From contig JAHWKP010000091.1 in NCBI GenBank assembly GCA_019347775.1, forward strand, positions 1 to 7,296: a stretch of 7,296 nucleotides of DNA, given 5' to 3'. The notes beneath the pieces are model-generated. The model did no database searches and was not told the DNA's origin. It worked only from the letters and a program-made list of their open reading frames with translations. Below, one piece after another: positions 1-5,724 of this stretch. The translations under genes and the position numbers were made by a program. Numbering within the stretch: the stretch's first letter is position 1; each line of letters starts with the position of its first letter. The DNA comes from Actinomycetota bacterium. Its GTDB lineage: Bacteria; Actinomycetota; Acidimicrobiia; Acidimicrobiales; JAHWKP01.

Positions 1-18
1 CACCCGTGTAGTTCCACC

Positions 19-47
19 AGTGTAGGCCCGAACATCCGTTCGTGCAA
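19..47 (-). promoter_or_regulatory. Putative leftward promoter with embedded SOS box
   Basis: Read on the minus strand, TTGCAC (47-42) is followed after exactly 17 nt by TACACT (24-19). These match the sigma70-type -35 box at three of six positions and the -10 box at four of six. A LexA-type palindrome fills most of the spacer and overlaps the last -35 base, where a bound repressor would block RNA polymerase. Transcription would begin near base 12 and leave the window to the left, so the controlled gene is not visible. The elements and spacing are seen directly; promoter activity is inferred. Confidence 0.5.
29..42. promoter_or_regulatory. Putative LexA-binding SOS box
   Basis: Bases 29-42 form a perfect 5+5 bp palindrome around a 4-nt centre. 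On the minus strand it reads CGAACGGATGTTCG, which fits every position of the Gram-positive/mycobacterial SOS-box consensus CGAACRNRYGTTCG. On the plus strand one central position deviates. LexA would bind here and be released after RecA-stimulated self-cleavage upon DNA damage. The site lies inside the leftward promoter and about 31-44 nt upstream of the GTG start of the rightward acetyltransferase gene, so it could affect both directions. No lexA gene is in the window to confirm the host's consensus. Confidence 0.6.
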
Positions 48-60
48 GGACCCGCCCCCT

Positions 61-66
61 TAGGCT
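61..66 (+). promoter_or_regulatory. Putative -10 element for a leaderless transcript
   Basis: TAGGCT fits the loose actinobacterial -10 pattern TANNNT and is followed by exactly 6 nt before the GTG at 73. Transcription would therefore start at, or within a base of, the start codon. No Shine-Dalgarno sequence precedes that GTG, which agrees with a leaderless mRNA. No good -35 box is visible. A six-base match of this kind is weak evidence by itself. Confidence 0.35.
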
Positions 67-72
67 TGGCCA

Positions 73-624
73 GTGATCGAGACTGAGCGACTGCTCCTGC
101 GCCAGTGGCGCGACGAGGATCTCGAGCCCTTTGCCGCCATGAACACGGATCCGGAAGTCATGGAGTTCTTTCCGTCTGTGAGCGACCGAGCCGATAGCGA
201 TAAGGCCGCAGAAATGAACGGCGTGCACATCGCCGAGCACGGTTGGGGTCTTTGGGCAGTCGAAGTCGGCGCCACCGGAGACTTTGTCGGCTTCACCGGA
301 CTTTGGTCTGTCCCCGCCGCTGAGTTTCCCTTCGCTCCGGCGGTCGAAGTCGGCTGGCGTCTGGCGAGGCCCCATTGGGGGCAGGGATATGCCACCGAAG
401 CGGCGCGGGCGGCCGTGGCCTTCGGGTTCGACGAGCTCCGGCTCGACGAGATCGTGTCCATGACCGCGGTCGGCAACCTCCGATCCCGCCGAGTCATGGA
501 GAAGCTCGGCATGACGACCGACCCGACCGAAAATTTCGAGCACCCCCGAGTCCCCGACGGCCACCCCCTCCGCCCCCACGTGCTCTATCGCATCGCCCGA
601 CCCTCGGAGGCCGCCCCCAATTAG
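73..624 (+). CDS. GNAT-family N-acetyltransferase (RimJ/RimL-like)
   Basis: This 183-residue protein is the size of a single-domain GNAT enzyme that moves an acetyl group from acetyl-CoA to an amine. It opens with MIETERLLLRQW, the usual start of RimJ/RimL-type proteins, which supports the GTG start at 73. The acetyl-CoA pyrophosphate loop is WGQGYATEA at residues 102-110, after the EVGWRL strand (92-97). The segment from N135 to M147 (NLRSRRVMEKLGM) is the typical C-terminal half of the fold. The substrate may be a protein N-terminus, a small amine or a drug and cannot be told from sequence. There is no Shine-Dalgarno sequence, and a -10-like element sits at leaderless distance. The upstream SOS box might influence expression. 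The SDR gene follows after an 11-nt gap, so the two may be cotranscribed. Confidence 0.9.
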   Translation: MIETERLLLRQWRDEDLEPFAAMNTDPEVMEFFPSVSDRADSDKAAEMNGVHIAEHGWGLWAVEVGATGDFVGFTGLWSVPAAEFPFAPAVEVGWRLARPHWGQGYATEAARAAVAFGFDELRLDEIVSMTAVGNLRSRRVMEKLGMTTDPTENFEHPRVPDGHPLRPHVLYRIARPSEAAPN

Positions 625-635
625 GGTCGGGCGGC

Positions 636-1433
636 GTGGGACGGCTCGAGGGACGGGTCGCCACGGTGATCGGGGCCGGGCAGACGCCGGGCGAGACGAT
701 CGGCAACGGACGGGCGACCGCCATCACCTTCGCCCGCGAGGGAGCGCGCCTCCTACTCGTCGACCGCGACGTCGAAAGCCTGCAGGAGACTGCCGAGCTG
801 GCGCGGACCGGAACCGGAGAGGTGCACACCGTCGCCCTCGACATAACCGAGCCCGACGCGCCGCAGCTTGCCGTCACCGCCGCAACCGACCGGTTCGGCC
901 GCATCGACATCCTCCACAACAACGTGGGTATCGGCGAAGGTGACGGCCCGCCCCACCGCCTCCAGGAGGAGGCCTATGACCGGATCATGGAGGTGAATCT
1001 GCGAGCCATGTGGCGGATGTGCCGCTCGGCCATCCCGGCGATGCGGGAGGGTGGCGGCGGGGCCATCGTCAACGTGTCCTCGCTCGCGTCGGTGGCCTCC
1101 GCCGGCAATCTAACCGCCTACAAGCTGTCGAAGGCCGGTGTAAACGCGCTTACGCAGAACATCGCGATCACCAACGCCAAGTACGGGATCCGTGCCAACG
1201 CCATCCTTCCCGGCTTCATCGACACGCCGATGGCTGTGGACGCTGCGGCGCGAGCGTCGGGGCGGGACCGATCGGAACTGGCACGCGAGCGATCCGCCTG
1301 GGTACCACTCGGGCGCCAGGGCACCGCGTGGGACGTCGCCGCGGCGGCACTCTTTCTCGCCTCGGATGAAGCCGCCTTCATCACCGGCATCCTCCTTCCG
1401 GTCGACGGTGGGCAGAGCGCGAGGATCGGCTGA
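636..1433 (+). CDS. Short-chain dehydrogenase/reductase (SDR), NAD(H)-type
   Basis: This 265-residue classical SDR would oxidise an alcohol or reduce a carbonyl using a nicotinamide cofactor in the cytoplasm. The cofactor loop (residues 13-25) is an expanded glycine motif ending in GNGR, seen in one SDR subgroup, in place of the common TGxxxGxG. D43 at the end of the second strand favours NAD(H) over NADP(H). NNVG (95-98) replaces the usual NNAG. The catalytic tetrad is N121, S149, Y162 and K166, with Y and K in YKLSK. PGFIDTPM and a C-terminal PVDGG motif complete the fold. The GTG at 636 is chosen because it gives the normal SDR N-terminus (GRLEGRVATVIGAG); the open frame continues upstream only as an overlap with the acetyltransferase gene. 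Substrate unknown. Four bases separate it from the next gene, a probable operon partner. Confidence 0.9.
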   Translation: MGRLEGRVATVIGAGQTPGETIGNGRATAITFAREGARLLLVDRDVESLQETAELARTGTGEVHTVALDITEPDAPQLAVTAATDRFGRIDILHNNVGIGEGDGPPHRLQEEAYDRIMEVNLRAMWRMCRSAIPAMREGGGGAIVNVSSLASVASAGNLTAYKLSKAGVNALTQNIAITNAKYGIRANAILPGFIDTPMAVDAAARASGRDRSELARERSAWVPLGRQGTAWDVAAAALFLASDEAAFITGILLPVDGGQSARIG

Positions 1434-1437
1434 GGCC

Positions 1438-1986
1438 ATGACCGACACGCCCCGGATCGCCCCGGTCCCCGACGCCGACCTGACACCGGAACAGCGTGAA
1501 CTCCTGACTGGAGTCGCGGGCCCGGCCGATGCGGCCGGCGCCAAGAACATCTTCACTACCTTCGTCCGGCACCCCGGACTCTTCAGGCGGTGGCTCCCCT
1601 TCGGCGGCAAGCTGCTCTCGGGCAAGCTTCCTGCGCGCGACCGCGAGCTGCTCATCCTGCGGACCGCGGTCAACTGCCGCGCGGATTACGAGTGGACGCA
1701 GCACGCTCGCATAGGTCGAGCGGCTGGCCTCACTCCCACCGAGCTGGACCGGATCCGAGAGGGACCGGGAGCGTGGGAAGGCTTCGACGCGCTGCTATTG
1801 CGCGCCGCGGACGAGCTACATGAGGCGTCGACCCTCTCCGACTCGACTTGGGCGTCGCTCGCCAAGGTCTACGACGAGCGTCAGCTGATCGAAGTACCCA
1901 TGGTCGTCGGCCACTACCACCTCGTCGCCTACACGCTCAACAGCCTCGGCGTGCAGCTGGAATCCGGCTCGGAGGGCTCGGGTTAG
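1438..1986 (+). CDS. Carboxymuconolactone decarboxylase (CMD)/AhpD-like family protein
   Basis: This 182-residue all-helical protein belongs to the CMD/AhpD superfamily. Its core is residues 67-98, from RDRELLILRTAVNC through YEWTQH to IGRAAGL, a signature common in actinobacterial members. Aligned by eye to the AhpD active site, the proton-relay Glu and His are kept as E70 and H89, but the two redox cysteines (CxxC) are replaced by A82 and E85. C80 lies outside the pair. A thiol peroxidase role is therefore unlikely, and the true reaction is unknown; some relatives act on lactones or as decarboxylases. The ATG at 1438 follows the SDR stop by 4 nt, so the two proteins probably act in one pathway, perhaps catabolic. 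The stop codon (1984-1986) overlaps the stop of the opposing thpR gene. Confidence 0.85.
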   Translation: MTDTPRIAPVPDADLTPEQRELLTGVAGPADAAGAKNIFTTFVRHPGLFRRWLPFGGKLLSGKLPARDRELLILRTAVNCRADYEWTQHARIGRAAGLTPTELDRIREGPGAWEGFDALLLRAADELHEASTLSDSTWASLAKVYDERQLIEVPMVVGHYHLVAYTLNSLGVQLESGSEGSG

Positions 1987-2486
1987 AGCCGGTAGCTCGC
2001 GACAGTCTCGTAACGCGCTCCGTCAGGGTTCAGGGAACTGCGCACTAGCGCGAGTTCCTCGGCCGTCCAGCCGGCCTCGAACTCGGTGCCCTTCAGCGAT
2101 TCCAGCGTCGCCTTCGGCACCTTGTTGCGGGCTCGCGCCAGCGTGAGATGCCCCTTGAACCGGTTGGTGCGCCTGACGCCGGTGACCTCACTGACCTGAC
2201 GGGCCAGCTTGTCCAACCCGGGCGCCGACGCGGGCAGGCACACGATCTCTCGACCCAGCAAAGTCACCTCCGGCCCCAGCCGGACCTCGAGCGGACGCGT
2301 CGTCCAGCGAGCATCGGCGAGCTTGCCGGCCATGGCGTTCGGGTCACCTTCACCAAGGAACTGCAGGGTGACGTGCCATTGATTTTCCGTGGTCCACCGC
2401 AGACCGTCGATGTTCGGTCTGTCGAGCTCCTTGAGCTGCTCGACGACTTCGGGCTTGGGCCATAGCGCCGCGAAGAGCCGTGCCAT
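1983..2486 (-). CDS. thpR: RNA 2',3'-cyclic phosphodiesterase (ThpR/LigT)
   Basis: This 167-residue 2H phosphoesterase is of the LigT/ThpR type, which opens 2',3'-cyclic phosphates at RNA ends and acts on 2'-5' RNA linkages in vitro; the physiological role is still unclear. Both HxTx catalytic motifs are present: H38-V-T-L and H113-L-T-L, each in the usual context (WHVTLQFLG and FKGHLTLAR). The protein starts MARLFAALWP, a typical family N-terminus. The ATG at 2486 overlaps the TGA of cinA by one base (TGATG), and no clear Shine-Dalgarno sequence is visible, so translation probably relies on ribosomes finishing cinA. An upstream in-frame extension overlaps cinA and does not resemble the family. 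It is the last gene of the leftward cluster, and its stop overlaps the stop of the opposing CMD-family gene. Confidence 0.93.
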   Translation of the reverse strand: MARLFAALWPKPEVVEQLKELDRPNIDGLRWTTENQWHVTLQFLGEGDPNAMAGKLADARWTTRPLEVRLGPEVTLLGREIVCLPASAPGLDKLARQVSEVTGVRRTNRFKGHLTLARARNKVPKATLESLKGTEFEAGWTAEELALVRSSLNPDGARYETVASYRL

Positions 2487-3730
2487 CAGGACTGCAGCCG
2501 GCGACGGAGCACGTCCAATGCGCTGATCGTTCCGAGCGAACGGACGCGGGCCCGATCTCCGGGCAGCTGGAGCTGCGCCGAGTCCGTCGCCCCGTCGATG
2601 CACAGCCCGACGAACACAGTGCCGGGCTCCACCCCGTCCTGGCTGTCCGGACCCGCTACGCCGGTGGTCGCCAGCCCGACGTTGGTTCCGATCAGTTTCG
2701 ACACCCCCGCGGCCATTGCCTCGGCCGCCTCAGCACACACGACCGGACCCGGTCGCACGTCGAGCAGGTCGTGCTTGACCTCGCTGTCGTAGGCGACCAC
2801 TCCGCCTCTGAACCACGCGCTCGACCCGGGAACGTCGACCAGGCGAGAAGCCACCATGCCGCCCGTGAAGGACTCGGCCACTGCCACCGTCCAGCCCCTG
2901 TCGGACAGCAGGCGGCCGACCACGTCTTCGATGCCCTGCTCGTCGACCCCGAACACCGCGGGCCCTAACAGCCGGCGCAGCTCCTGCTCCTCCGCGTCCA
3001 GAATCGAGATGGCGGACTCCTCATCAGCTGCCTTGGCCGTTATCCGGACCTTGATTCCCTCGATCCCACTGGCGAGGAACGCCAGGGTGGCCCCGCCGCT
3101 GCCTTCCAGGGCATCGACCCGGGGCGCCACCATCTCGGCCAGGGCCGACTCGGACATCCCCCACGTGCGCAGCACCCGGCTGCGAATGGTGGACGCCTCC
3201 TCCCCCATCTCGGTGGCCCGGCGCTGCAAGTCGGGCAGAACCGCCCGCGTGACCATCTCCTCCATCTCGTAGGGCACGCCCGGCACCGCGTAGATCACCT
3301 TGTTGCCCACCGGACAGATCAACCCTGGCGCCGTACCCAGCTTCTGCTCGATCACCGCCGACCCCTCCGGTACGTCCGCTTGCCGGGCGTTCGACTCGGG
3401 CATGTCGCGTCCCCGGCTGGCGAACATGGTGCGAATCCGCTCGACGATCGATTCGTCGCGCACCAGGCCCACGTTCATCACTTCGGCTATCGCCTCCCGG
3501 GTGATGTCGTCCTGGGTGGGCCCGAGCCCGCCGCTGACGATCACCGCCTCGCTCCGAGCCAGGCTGGCGCGCATCGCCGCGACCATCCGCCGGTGGTTGT
3601 CACCCACCACGGTGTGGTGATGACAGTCGATGCCGGCAATGGCGAGCTGCTCGCCGATCCACGCCGCGTTGGAGTTGGTTATCTGGCCCAGGAGCAGTTC
3701 CGTTCCGACGGCCAGGACCTCGGCTCTCAT
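2486..3730 (-). CDS. cinA: CinA family protein, probable NMN amidohydrolase
   Basis: This 414-residue protein has the full two-domain CinA layout. Residues 1-165 form the MoaB/MogA-like (MoCF) domain, starting AEVLAVGTELLLGQITNSN and carrying SGGLGPTQDD (66-75) and PGVPYEM (150-156). A linker domain follows. Residues from about 265 to 410 form the PncC-type nicotinamide mononucleotide deamidase domain with AESFTGG (285-291), containing the expected active-site Ser S287, and TTGVAGPD (355-362). The enzyme converts NMN to nicotinic acid mononucleotide, recycling NMN such as that released by NAD-dependent DNA ligase. The commoner ESCTGG motif has Phe in place of Cys here; the Ser and TGG remain. 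The ATG at 3730 overlaps the pgsA stop as ATGA, so coupling is likely. In many bacteria cinA lies beside recA, which is not in this window. Confidence 0.93.
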   Translation of the reverse strand: MRAEVLAVGTELLLGQITNSNAAWIGEQLAIAGIDCHHHTVVGDNHRRMVAAMRASLARSEAVIVSGGLGPTQDDITREAIAEVMNVGLVRDESIVERIRTMFASRGRDMPESNARQADVPEGSAVIEQKLGTAPGLICPVGNKVIYAVPGVPYEMEEMVTRAVLPDLQRRATEMGEEASTIRSRVLRTWGMSESALAEMVAPRVDALEGSGGATLAFLASGIEGIKVRITAKAADEESAISILDAEEQELRRLLGPAVFGVDEQGIEDVVGRLLSDRGWTVAVAESFTGGMVASRLVDVPGSSAWFRGGVVAYDSEVKHDLLDVRPGPVVCAEAAEAMAAGVSKLIGTNVGLATTGVAGPDSQDGVEPGTVFVGLCIDGATDSAQLQLPGDRARVRSLGTISALDVLRRRLQS

Positions 3731-4263
3731 GCCCGCGTCGGCGCTCTGAAGTAGTCGAGTCCGGTCACGAGCGTCAGGACGACGGCGCCCCACAGCACCA
3801 CCGTCGCCGCACTCGCCGCGCCGGCGAGGGGGATGAGGGCGGTGCCCACCGCGATTTCCTGGACGACGGTCTTGGCCTTAGCCCACTCCCGGGCCGGCAC
3901 GCTGACACCCCGCCGCCCGGCGCGGGATCGCCAGACGCTCACTACGACCTCCCGCAGCGCTATGAGCGCCACCGGCAACCACCAGAACAAGTTCCGCGCC
4001 ACAAGCGCCGCCATCGCCGCCAGCACCAAGACCTTGTCCGACAGCGGATCGAGGAAGGCGCCCGAGCGGGTGCTGCCCTGGCGCCGGGCCAGCCAGCCGT
4101 CGATGCCGTCGGTCACCGCGACCACGACCCACAGCCCGAGCGTCCACCATGACGGGGCGCCTGCCACCAGGGCGGCGAACACGAAGGGCGTCGCCAACAG
4201 GCGCACCACCGTGATGGCGTTGGCGGGCGTGGCCAGCGCCGAGGGCCCGAAGCCGGTAGCCAC
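3727..4263 (-). CDS. pgsA: CDP-alcohol phosphatidyltransferase, probable PgsA
   Basis: This 178-residue integral membrane enzyme probably joins CDP-diacylglycerol and glycerol-3-phosphate, the committed step to phosphatidylglycerol. The family motif is present as D52, D55-G56, A59-R60, G68, D72 and D76, which bind metal and the CDP group. The gap between AR and G is 7 residues rather than the more usual 8. Hydrophobic stretches near residues 17-35, 40-52, 77-112 and 126-170 fit the multi-helix CDP-alcohol transferase fold. The GTG at 4263 is preferred because AGAAGGG lies upstream (4281-4275) and the gap to the rimO stop is only 7 nt. A TTG at 4299 would add 12 residues but lacks a well-placed ribosome site. 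Position between rimO and cinA matches PgsA in many bacteria; another CDP-alcohol acceptor cannot be excluded. Confidence 0.88.
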   Translation of the reverse strand: MATGFGPSALATPANAITVVRLLATPFVFAALVAGAPSWWTLGLWVVVAVTDGIDGWLARRQGSTRSGAFLDPLSDKVLVLAAMAALVARNLFWWLPVALIALREVVVSVWRSRAGRRGVSVPAREWAKAKTVVQEIAVGTALIPLAGAASAATVVLWGAVVLTLVTGLDYFRAPTRA

Positions 4264-4270
4264 CGGCGAC

Positions 4271-5656
4271 CTAGCCCTTCTGAAGGCAATAGGCGCCAAG
4301 TTTGGCGGCCATTGCCTCCGGTCCGGCCGCCTCGAGGTCGGGCCCGGCTGCGGCCGTCACAACGACATCGGCGAACGACCCCTGCTCGAGGCTCGCTGGA
4401 AGCTTGACGACGCCGTCAATTTCGGGTGCTTCCCGGTACGACCGGCCCTCTCCGGGACGGTCCACCAAAACCTCCATGCGCTCGCCTACGAGGGCGCCGC
4501 GGCGGGAGCGGGTGATGGAGTCCTGCATCTCGGAAAGCTCGTTCAGGCGTTCGTCCATTAGCGACGGGTCCACGGTTCCATCGAGACCAATGGCGTAGGT
4601 GCCATCCTCCGGGGAGAACCGGAAGAAGCTGGCCCAGTCGAGCTGAGCCTGCTCCACGAAGCGCAGCAGTTGATCGTGGTCGTCCTCGGTCTCGCCGGGA
4701 TAGCCCACGATGAACGACGACCGCAGCGCCGCCTCCGGCTCGCGGGCCCGAATAGTGGTGATGCGCTCCATAAAGCGCTCCCCTCCGCCCCAGCGGCGCA
4801 TACGACGAAGCAGCGGTCGCGACACGTGCTGAAGGGATAGATCGAAGTAGGGCACGCCGGTAGCGCAGATGGCGTCGACCAGACGATCCGTGAGGTCGGA
4901 GGGATAGAGGTACAGCAGTCGGGTGCGGCGGGTGCGGGCCGATACCGCCTCGACCAGCCCGACGATGTCCCGTGTTCCTGGCTCTTCGGGCAAGCCCTCA
5001 TCACTATGCGGCGGGGGACCCCCAACCCCCACCGCGAGCCGGCCCAGGTCTCGTCCGTAGGAGGCGAGGTCCTGGGCGACGAGGACGACCTCCTTCGCCC
5101 CGAGCGAGTCCACCTCTTCCATGATCGATTCGAAGGTGCGGGAGCGCTGCTTGCCCCGGAAGGACGGGATGGCGCAGAACCCGCAGGCGCGGTCGCAGCC
5201 CTCGGCCACTTTCACGTAGGCCCAGGGTGAGCGGGAGGGTGGCCGCGGCAGGTTGAGCAGATCGAAGCTGGGAACCCGGCCACGGTCGCGGGTGCGGCTG
5301 AGTGTCAGCGGGACGCCGAACCCAGCTACCTGGTCCACCTCAGGCAGGGCCGCGGCTAGCTCGTCGCCGAACCGCTCGGCCAGGCAGCCGGTGACGACCA
5401 GCTGGGCGTCGCCTGCCTTCTCGCGTGAGGCGGCCAGGACGGTCTCGATGGACTCCTCGCGAGCAGCGTCGATGAAGGCGCAGGTGTTGACCACGACCAG
5501 GTCAGCCTCAGCCGCCGAGCCGACCGGGCTCATGCCCTCGGCGGCGAGGGTGCCTTCGAGCTTGTCCGAGTCGACCTGGTTCTTCGGACAACCGAGAGTC
5601 TTGAGGAAATAGGTACGGGCGGGCGCGTCTGTCGCGTCGCCGTTGGTGCCACCCAC
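4271..5656 (-). CDS. rimO: Ribosomal protein S12 methylthiotransferase RimO
   Basis: This 461-residue radical-SAM enzyme adds a methylthio group to the conserved aspartate of ribosomal protein S12, using two 4Fe-4S clusters and S-adenosylmethionine. The N-terminal MTTase domain supplies cluster ligands C23 (in TLGCPKN), C59 (in NTCAF) and C91 (in TGCLAE). The radical-SAM cluster ligands are C154, C158 and C161 in CDRACGFC, followed by AIPSFRG, a stretch that separates RimO from MiaB. A C-terminal TRAM-like region starts near residue 389. A Gly/Pro/acid-rich insert of about 20 residues lies at 208-228, and a short Ala-rich tail follows TRAM. The GTG at 5656 is the first start after an in-frame stop four codons upstream; it has no spaced Shine-Dalgarno sequence but has a -10-like element at leaderless distance. 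It is followed by pgsA after 7 nt. Confidence 0.94.
   Translation of the reverse strand: MGGTNGDATDAPARTYFLKTLGCPKNQVDSDKLEGTLAAEGMSPVGSAAEADLVVVNTCAFIDAAREESIETVLAASREKAGDAQLVVTGCLAERFGDELAAALPEVDQVAGFGVPLTLSRTRDRGRVPSFDLLNLPRPPSRSPWAYVKVAEGCDRACGFCAIPSFRGKQRSRTFESIMEEVDSLGAKEVVLVAQDLASYGRDLGRLAVGVGGPPPHSDEGLPEEPGTRDIVGLVEAVSARTRRTRLLYLYPSDLTDRLVDAICATGVPYFDLSLQHVSRPLLRRMRRWGGGERFMERITTIRAREPEAALRSSFIVGYPGETEDDHDQLLRFVEQAQLDWASFFRFSPEDGTYAIGLDGTVDPSLMDERLNELSEMQDSITRSRRGALVGERMEVLVDRPGEGRSYREAPEIDGVVKLPASLEQGSFADVVVTAAAGPDLEAAGPEAMAAKLGAYCLQKG
4275..4281 (-). promoter_or_regulatory. Ribosome-binding site that decides the pgsA start
   Basis: On the minus strand AGAAGGG lies 11 nt before the GTG at 4263. 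It sits inside the last codons of rimO, directly before the rimO stop. The spacing is slightly long but usable. No comparable sequence stands at the right distance from the alternative TTG at 4299, where GGAGG is about 17 nt away. Confidence 0.45.
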
Positions 5657-5662
5657 GCTCCG

Positions 5663-5668
5663 AGGTTA
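5663..5668 (-). promoter_or_regulatory. Putative -10 element for a leaderless rimO transcript
   Basis: On the minus strand TAACCT fits TANNNT and is separated by 6 nt from the GTG start of rimO, so transcription could begin at the start codon. The only purine-rich match, GGAG, is one base from the GTG, too close to serve as a ribosome site. A small inverted repeat, CCTGG-TGC-CCAGG (5672-5684), lies just upstream. No -35 box is recognisable. rimO may therefore have its own promoter within the 68-nt gap after the zinc-ribbon gene. Confidence 0.35.
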
Positions 5669-5724
5669 CGGCCTGGTGCCCAGGTCCCCGGGCGGGAACC
5701 AGCGTGGGTGGGCGCTGACGGGTG

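Noticed and set aside
1..18. A gene starting at the left edge on the minus strand
   Set aside because: GTG codons occur at 17 and 3, but too few bases are present to test a reading frame, and the first would precede the inferred transcription start.
375..635. Upstream extension of the SDR open frame
   Set aside because: It overlaps the acetyltransferase gene out of frame, is Arg/Pro/Gly-rich and unlike any SDR N-terminus. The GTG at 636 gives the normal start.
1110..1704. Minus-strand open frames opposite the SDR and CMD genes
   Set aside because: No family features; the plus-strand genes carry full catalytic motifs.
2480..3754. Several plus-strand open frames opposite cinA
   Set aside because: They mirror cinA in high-GC antisense frames, have Arg/Ser/Pro-rich low-information translations and no ribosome sites, while cinA on the minus strand has clear family motifs.
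4264..4299. TTG start for pgsA at 4299
   Set aside because: It overlaps rimO by 29 nt and lacks a properly spaced Shine-Dalgarno sequence. The GTG at 4263 is better placed, though the TTG is not excluded.
3833..4561. 242-codon plus-strand open frame over pgsA and the end of rimO
   Set aside because: It is antisense to two recognisable genes, shows no domain and has an Arg/Thr/Ala-rich composition typical of a GC-rich shadow frame.
5672..5684. CCTGG-TGC-CCAGG as a terminator after the zinc-ribbon gene
   Set aside because: A 5-bp stem with no U-tract is too weak; it may only be chance GC-rich self-complementarity.
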